Shown here: positions 6,574 to 9,143 of the stretch, piece by piece
Position numbering within the stretch: the first letter of the stretch is position 1
How the letters are laid out: every line of letters begins with the position of its first letter
Source of the DNA: Desulfurococcales archaeon
GTDB taxonomy: Archaea > Thermoproteota > Thermoprotei_A > Sulfolobales > Ignisphaeraceae
Length of the DNA: 9,143 bases
Assembly (NCBI GenBank): GCA_027037025.1
Contig: JALWBS010000069.1
Span: 1 to 9,143 of the forward strand
Reading direction: 5' to 3'
Notes under the pieces: generated by a model
What the model was told of the DNA's origin: nothing
What the model saw: the letters and a program-made list of their open reading frames with translations, nothing else
The model's database searches: none
Made by a program: the position numbers and the translations under genes

Positions 6574-7350
6574 TCACCATGACGAAATGATTAGTCTTAG
6601 CGATGCGTAGAGGAGTATCGTTGCGAAGGCTAGTCCTAGTATCCTCGTATTCACCCTCTTCAAGATCCGCGCACCTATCGATGCCCCTGGTATTATTCCA
6701 AGGGCTAGGGCTGCGTATGCGTAGGGATCTGGAAGACCCTTCAGTGTGTAGACTATGCCTCCGCTAGCACCCGTAATTCCTATCATGAATGAGCTCGTGG
6801 CCACGGCGATCCTTGTAGGCATGTTGAGCACCATAACCATTATCGGCACCTTGATAACTCCGCCACCAATACCAAGCATTCCGGAGAACATCCCCGCTAT
6901 GAACGAGAGAATCACGGCTATCAAGAGCCTTCCTACGCTTCTAGAAGCTGTACCCATCCTCTCCTGCATTGGCAAAGGCTTGAGGTACCTCCTAAACATC
7001 GAGATCGCAACGTAGAGAAAAACCGTTCCCAGAGCTAGCTTAACTATGCGTTCAGGAAGAGCTATCGTGATTAGCGCACCTAGTGCAGCTCCTAGAGCTG
7101 TGCTAGGCTCAAGTACTAGAGCCGTGTTGAGATCCACAAGCCCACGCTGAAGATACTCACTCGATGCTACTAACGAGGTCGTTACCACGCATAGCAAACT
7201 CGTTGCGATAGCTCTCTTCGCATCGAAGCCAAAGCCCAGAATCAGAAGAGGGATTATTAGAGCACCGCCACCGATACCAACCAATGCAGATACAAATCCG
7301 ATTCCCAAAGCGCTTAGGAACAGCAGAGTCAACCTCATCAACATCGACAC
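6574..7350 (-). CDS. TauE/SafE family permease (sulfite/sulfonate exporter-like)
   Basis: 258 residues and about eight membrane helices, normal for the family. The internal duplication of TauE/SafE is clear: GFVSALVGIGGGALIIPLL (18-36) and GMFSGMLGIGGGVIKVPIM (153-171), each followed by an [AV]xATS helix (IATSL 48-52; VATSS 183-187). Members move organic or inorganic sulfur anions or other small anions across the membrane; the substrate cannot be told from sequence. Starts GTG 7350, ATG 7344 and ATG 7338 are all possible. GTG has GGTG about 7 bases before it (7361-7358) and is used here; either ATG would shorten the protein by only 2-4 residues. The leader carries a perfect 7-bp-arm palindrome. 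It forms an operon with the DUF1634 gene. Confidence 0.87.
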   Translation of the reverse strand: MSMLMRLTLLFLSALGIGFVSALVGIGGGALIIPLLILGFGFDAKRAIATSLLCVVTTSLVASSEYLQRGLVDLNTALVLEPSTALGAALGALITIALPERIVKLALGTVFLYVAISMFRRYLKPLPMQERMGTASRSVGRLLIAVILSFIAGMFSGMLGIGGGVIKVPIMVMVLNMPTRIAVATSSFMIGITGASGGIVYTLKGLPDPYAYAALALGIIPGASIGARILKRVNTRILGLAFATILLYASLRLIISSW

Positions 7351-7361
7351 TGTGTAGCACC

Positions 7362-7378
7362 GTAAGGCTCTGCCTTAC
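7362..7378. promoter_or_regulatory. Perfect inverted repeat in the TauE leader
   Basis: GTAAGGC-TCT-GCCTTAC: 7-bp arms around a 3-base centre, 12-28 bases before the TauE GTG start. It could be an operator or an RNA hairpin near the ribosome binding site. A similar half-site recurs at 7496-7508 before the HEPN gene. Confidence 0.4.
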
Positions 7379-7495
7379 ATCCTGAAGCCGACCATAGCTA
7401 GACACGAATCCAGAACAAAAGCTTATTCGATCCGAAGAATCGAGATGCGTAGCAAACCGCGGCATGTCGCTGATGGATCCCAGACATGGTTCCGG

Positions 7496-7508
7496 TAAGC
7501 AATGCTTA
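7496..7508. promoter_or_regulatory. Perfect inverted repeat before the HEPN gene
   Basis: TAAGCA-A-TGCTTA: 6-bp arms around one base, ending 21 bases before ATG 7530. Toxin-antitoxin operons are often self-regulated through such palindromes, so an operator is plausible. No regulator is identified. Confidence 0.35.
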
Positions 7509-7529
7509 GGTTTCGTTGAGGGAGATGTG

Positions 7530-7940
7530 ATGAGAGAAGAGGTTAAGAGGCTTTGGCTACAGGCTCTCGAGGATCTGCGTACGGCTGAGGTGCTGTTAGA
7601 GGCTAAGAGGTACTACGCCTCAGTATTCTTCGCTGAGCAAGCAGCTGAGAAAGCATTGAAAGCTCTCTACATGTACCTAAGGAAAGAGCTACCTCCTCGA
7701 ACGCATAACCTGCTCGAGCTACTCGAGGTGCTGGGTGTATCGAGCCCAGACCTGATCGATGCTGCCATGGATCTCACCCCAGAGTACGTAGTTACGAGAT
7801 ATCCTGATGCTGCGAATGGGGTACCGGCGTACCTCTACAACGAGAGGATGGCTCGCGAACATCTCGAAAAGGCGAGGTTGATAATCGACTACTGCAAGAG
7901 AATTCTAGAGGGGGAAGAGCGTGGGCATCGACGTAGCTAA
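7530..7940 (+). CDS. HEPN domain protein (PF05168-like), candidate toxin of HEPN-MNT pair
   Basis: 136 residues, all helical in appearance. HEPN hallmarks are an N-terminal LWLQALEDLRTAEVLL helix, FFAEQAAEKALKALYMYL (33-50), the conserved histidine in RTHNLLEL (57-64, H59), TRYPD (89-93), and a C-terminal YNERMAREHLEKA helix (103-115). HEPN proteins paired with MNT nucleotidyltransferases act in characterised cases as RNases neutralised by MNT-dependent nucleotide transfer onto a tyrosine. Here RMAREH (106-111) fits R-x4-H, but the x-Tyr that follows in HepT toxins is absent (H111-L-E), so RNase activity is uncertain. Y101 and Y103 are nearby tyrosines. ATG 7530 follows GAGGGAG (7518-7524) by 5 bases; an open extension back to 7464 does not resemble the family. 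It overlaps the MNT gene by 20 bases. Confidence 0.85.
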   Translation: MREEVKRLWLQALEDLRTAEVLLEAKRYYASVFFAEQAAEKALKALYMYLRKELPPRTHNLLELLEVLGVSSPDLIDAAMDLTPEYVVTRYPDAANGVPAYLYNERMAREHLEKARLIIDYCKRILEGEERGHRRS

Positions 7941-8235
7941 GATAGCTAAGGCTATAAAGACGCGTATACCGGACGCTAAGGTGATTCTCTTCGGTTCAAG
8001 AGCTCGTGGAGATGCACTAAGGGATTCGGACGTGGATCTGATCGTGGTTTCAAAGATCTTCAGAGGCATGCATTTCACGGATAGAATCTCGCTCGTACTC
8101 AGAATCCTGTGGGAAGTCGGTGCATTACCTCCAACGGATGTGGATGTGCTGTGCTACACTCCGCAAGAGTTTGAGAAGAAGAGGAGGGAGATAGGGATCG
8201 TTAGCGAAGCTCTGAAGTACGGCGTAGAGCTCTAG
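7921..8235 (+). CDS. Minimal nucleotidyltransferase (MNT), candidate antitoxin
   Basis: 104 residues, the normal size. The polymerase-beta-type core is complete: VILFGSRARGD (21-31, the GS nucleotide-binding loop), then DSDVDLIVV (35-43) with the two metal aspartates D37 and D39, and a third carboxylate in TDVDVLCY (72-79). MNT proteins paired with HEPN toxins transfer AMP to the partner, and all residues needed for catalysis are present. GTG 7921 lies inside the last codons of the HEPN gene, with GAGGGG (7908-7913) 7 bases before it. The 20-base overlap implies coupled synthesis, expected for a toxin-antitoxin pair. An alternative is an orphan nucleotidyltransferase module of other function, since many crenarchaeal HEPN-MNT copies are untested. 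Confidence 0.87.
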   Translation: MGIDVAKIAKAIKTRIPDAKVILFGSRARGDALRDSDVDLIVVSKIFRGMHFTDRISLVLRILWEVGALPPTDVDVLCYTPQEFEKKRREIGIVSEALKYGVEL

Positions 8236-8280
8236 GTGTGGAGTCGCTGAGCTCTAGCCGAGCACCGAGACCTAGGCTCT
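8226..8280 (+). other. Imperfect stem-loop and 9-base direct repeat at the MNT stop
   Basis: AGAGCTCTAGG (8226-8236, including the MNT stop codon) can pair with CCTAGGCTCT (8271-8280) with one bulge. GAGCTCTAG occurs twice, at 8227-8235 and 8249-8257. It could be a transcript-end structure, but there is no T-run after it and chance is possible. Confidence 0.2.
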
Positions 8281-8314
8281 TCATCGAGAACCGGGTGCGG
8301 TGAGCATCACGGTG

Positions 8315-8322
8315 CTTAAATA
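8315..8322 (+). promoter_or_regulatory. TATA-like box for the right-edge methyltransferase gene
   Basis: CTTAAATA. A start site about 26 nt downstream falls near 8345, just before the GGTGA at 8346-8350. The distance supports a gene beginning a few bases further on. Confidence 0.5.
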
Positions 8323-8345
8323 CGGTTTGCACTACGCGTAAGAGC

Positions 8346-8350
8346 GGTGA
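8346..8350 (+). promoter_or_regulatory. GGTGA ribosome binding site before a non-standard start
   Basis: GGTGA lies 6 bases before ATT 8357, the spacing used by other genes in this window (4-6 bases). Its own TGA (8348-8350) is the stop that closes the downstream coding frame on the 5' side. If the gene were leaderless, GTG 8347 would be the start, but that frame stops after four codons. Confidence 0.4.
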
Positions 8351-8356
8351 CCACCC

Positions 8357-9143
8357 ATTGATTTTCGTAGTGAGCTAACTCGTAGACTCGAGACGTACTA
8401 CGACTATCTCCGTCTCTGGCCCGAGGATCTAGACACGGATTTGGGTAGGAGGAGATTCGAGGAGGCATACGAAGTGTTTCGTAGGGTTCTCGAGCACGAG
8501 TGGTTCGAGGAGCTGCTGAGGAATAGGAGTAGGGTTAGGGTGTTGGATATCTGCGGAGGTACAGGGATTGGTGGCGTAGCTCTCGCTAAGGCGTTGCTTG
8601 AGAAGAGCTGCGGTGTTGAGCTCGTGATCAACGATTTGAGGTCTTCAGCTCTGGAGAAGGCTAGGGAGTATGCGAAACGCTTGCTCGGCATGGATATAGA
8701 GACGCTTCGGGAAGACGCCGTTAACCTGTGGAGGCACGGGATGAGGGTAGACGTAGCCCTACTCTACGGTTTGTCGACGCCGCACTTCGATCCATACAGA
8801 ATGATTCAGCTAACGGTTAGCACGGCGTGGATTCTCAGACCCCACGGACTTTTCATCGTCGAGGAGTCGGATAGGGTCTACGGCGCTCTGTGCAGAGTAG
8901 GGTACAAAGAGGTTATCGTTGAGCGAGGTGACGAAAATCAGTTGGTGCTCTCGCTCGCTGGAGGTGCTGAGGACTACGATCCTCGAACAGGTACCTTTAG
9001 ACGCGTATTCCTCGACGTGCCGAGCATGAAGAGAGTCGTTATGAAGTTGAGGATGTGGGACGTGGCGGGCACCGCGGCAATCCTCTGGACGTTCTTCGAA
9101 GACGTGGATTTCCTGCCCACCAGATCCATGCTGAGGGGCTTGC
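8357..9143 (+). CDS. SAM methyltransferase-like protein, partial, no standard start codon
   Basis: An uninterrupted frame of 262 codons that leaves the window at the right edge. Residue numbers count from ATT 8357. VLDICGGTGIGG (62-73) is a SAM-binding loop. ELVINDLRSSAL (87-98) has the acidic residue after the second strand, and VDVALLYGLSTPHF (131-144) sits at the motif IV position. A long C-terminal part follows, with conserved-looking RRVFLDVP and KLRMWDVAG; substrate unknown. Protein-like sequence (DFRSELTRRLETYYDYL) begins right after TGA 8348-8350, with no ATG, GTG or TTG before TTG 8441. ATT 8357 has GGTGA 6 bases upstream and a TATA-like box at a fitting distance. Other possibilities are a one-base loss or gain separating GTG 8347 from the frame, or a shorter protein from TTG 8441 or GTG 8474. 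Confidence 0.75.
   Translation, partial: MDFRSELTRRLETYYDYLRLWPEDLDTDLGRRRFEEAYEVFRRVLEHEWFEELLRNRSRVRVLDICGGTGIGGVALAKALLEKSCGVELVINDLRSSALEKAREYAKRLLGMDIETLREDAVNLWRHGMRVDVALLYGLSTPHFDPYRMIQLTVSTAWILRPHGLFIVEESDRVYGALCRVGYKEVIVERGDENQLVLSLAGGAEDYDPRTGTFRRVFLDVPSMKRVVMKLRMWDVAGTAAILWTFFEDVDFLPTRSMLRGL

Noticed and set aside
6325..6582. Open plus-strand frame of 85 codons that looks hydrophobic.
   Set aside because: It mirrors the DUF1634 gene on the other strand; antisense of membrane-protein codons often reads hydrophobic. Only the minus strand has the family pattern and a coupled ribosome site.
7157..7465. Open minus-strand frame of 102 codons overlapping the TauE start.
   Set aside because: It is out of frame with TauE, Cys/Ser-rich without domain features, and covers the promoter region.
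7464..7529. N-terminal extension of the HEPN protein from ATG 7464.
   Set aside because: The 22 extra residues do not resemble HEPN proteins and the stretch contains a palindrome and the ribosome binding site for ATG 7530.

Overview
The window looks like chromosomal DNA of a thermophilic crenarchaeon (Thermoproteota). This rests on archaeal promoter elements (TATA box about 26-30 nt before a start codon, one apparently leaderless gene), GGTGA/GGAGG-type ribosome binding sites, GTG/TTG starts, tightly overlapping genes, AGG/AGA arginine codons, and family content (HEPN-MNT pair, TauE with a DUF1634 partner, archaeal glycosylation genes). Genus and species cannot be read from it.

Region 1 (1-1480). 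A few codons of a Rossmann-fold dehydrogenase, probably homoserine dehydrogenase, run off the left edge on the minus strand. Divergent from it is a two-gene plus-strand unit: a membrane-tethered SagB/ThcOx-type nitroreductase whose FMN domain should face outward, overlapping by 4 bases a small three-helix membrane protein with membrane-embedded histidines. The two may form a flavin-haem redox pair.

Region 2 (1501-6249). A surface-glycan gene cluster. Two glycosyltransferases (GT4 then GT2, overlapping) read leftward. Divergent from them, a third glycosyltransferase of the ALG11-like GT4 type and a SAM methyltransferase (again overlapping by 4 bases) read rightward. One base after the methyltransferase lies a heavily decayed alkaline-phosphatase-superfamily gene, once the last member of that operon. 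The rightward glycosyltransferase is a compositional mosaic: its first three quarters are strongly AT-rich, and it switches abruptly to local composition at the conserved E-x7-E motif. Together with the decayed neighbour this suggests the locus is being exchanged and remodelled, as is common for surface-glycan loci.

Region 3 (6306-7350). A minus-strand pair: a TauE/SafE permease and its usual small DUF1634 membrane partner.

Region 4 (7351-8235). An intergenic stretch with two perfect palindromes of similar half-site, then a HEPN-MNT pair (candidate toxin-antitoxin) overlapping by 20 bases.

Region 5 (8236-9143). A short gap with a TATA-like box, then a methyltransferase-like gene running off the right edge. 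It has no ATG, GTG or TTG where its coding frame begins. It must use an ATT start behind a good GGTGA site, carry a one-base frameshift, or start internally.

No rRNA, tRNA, CRISPR array, transposase or integrase was seen.
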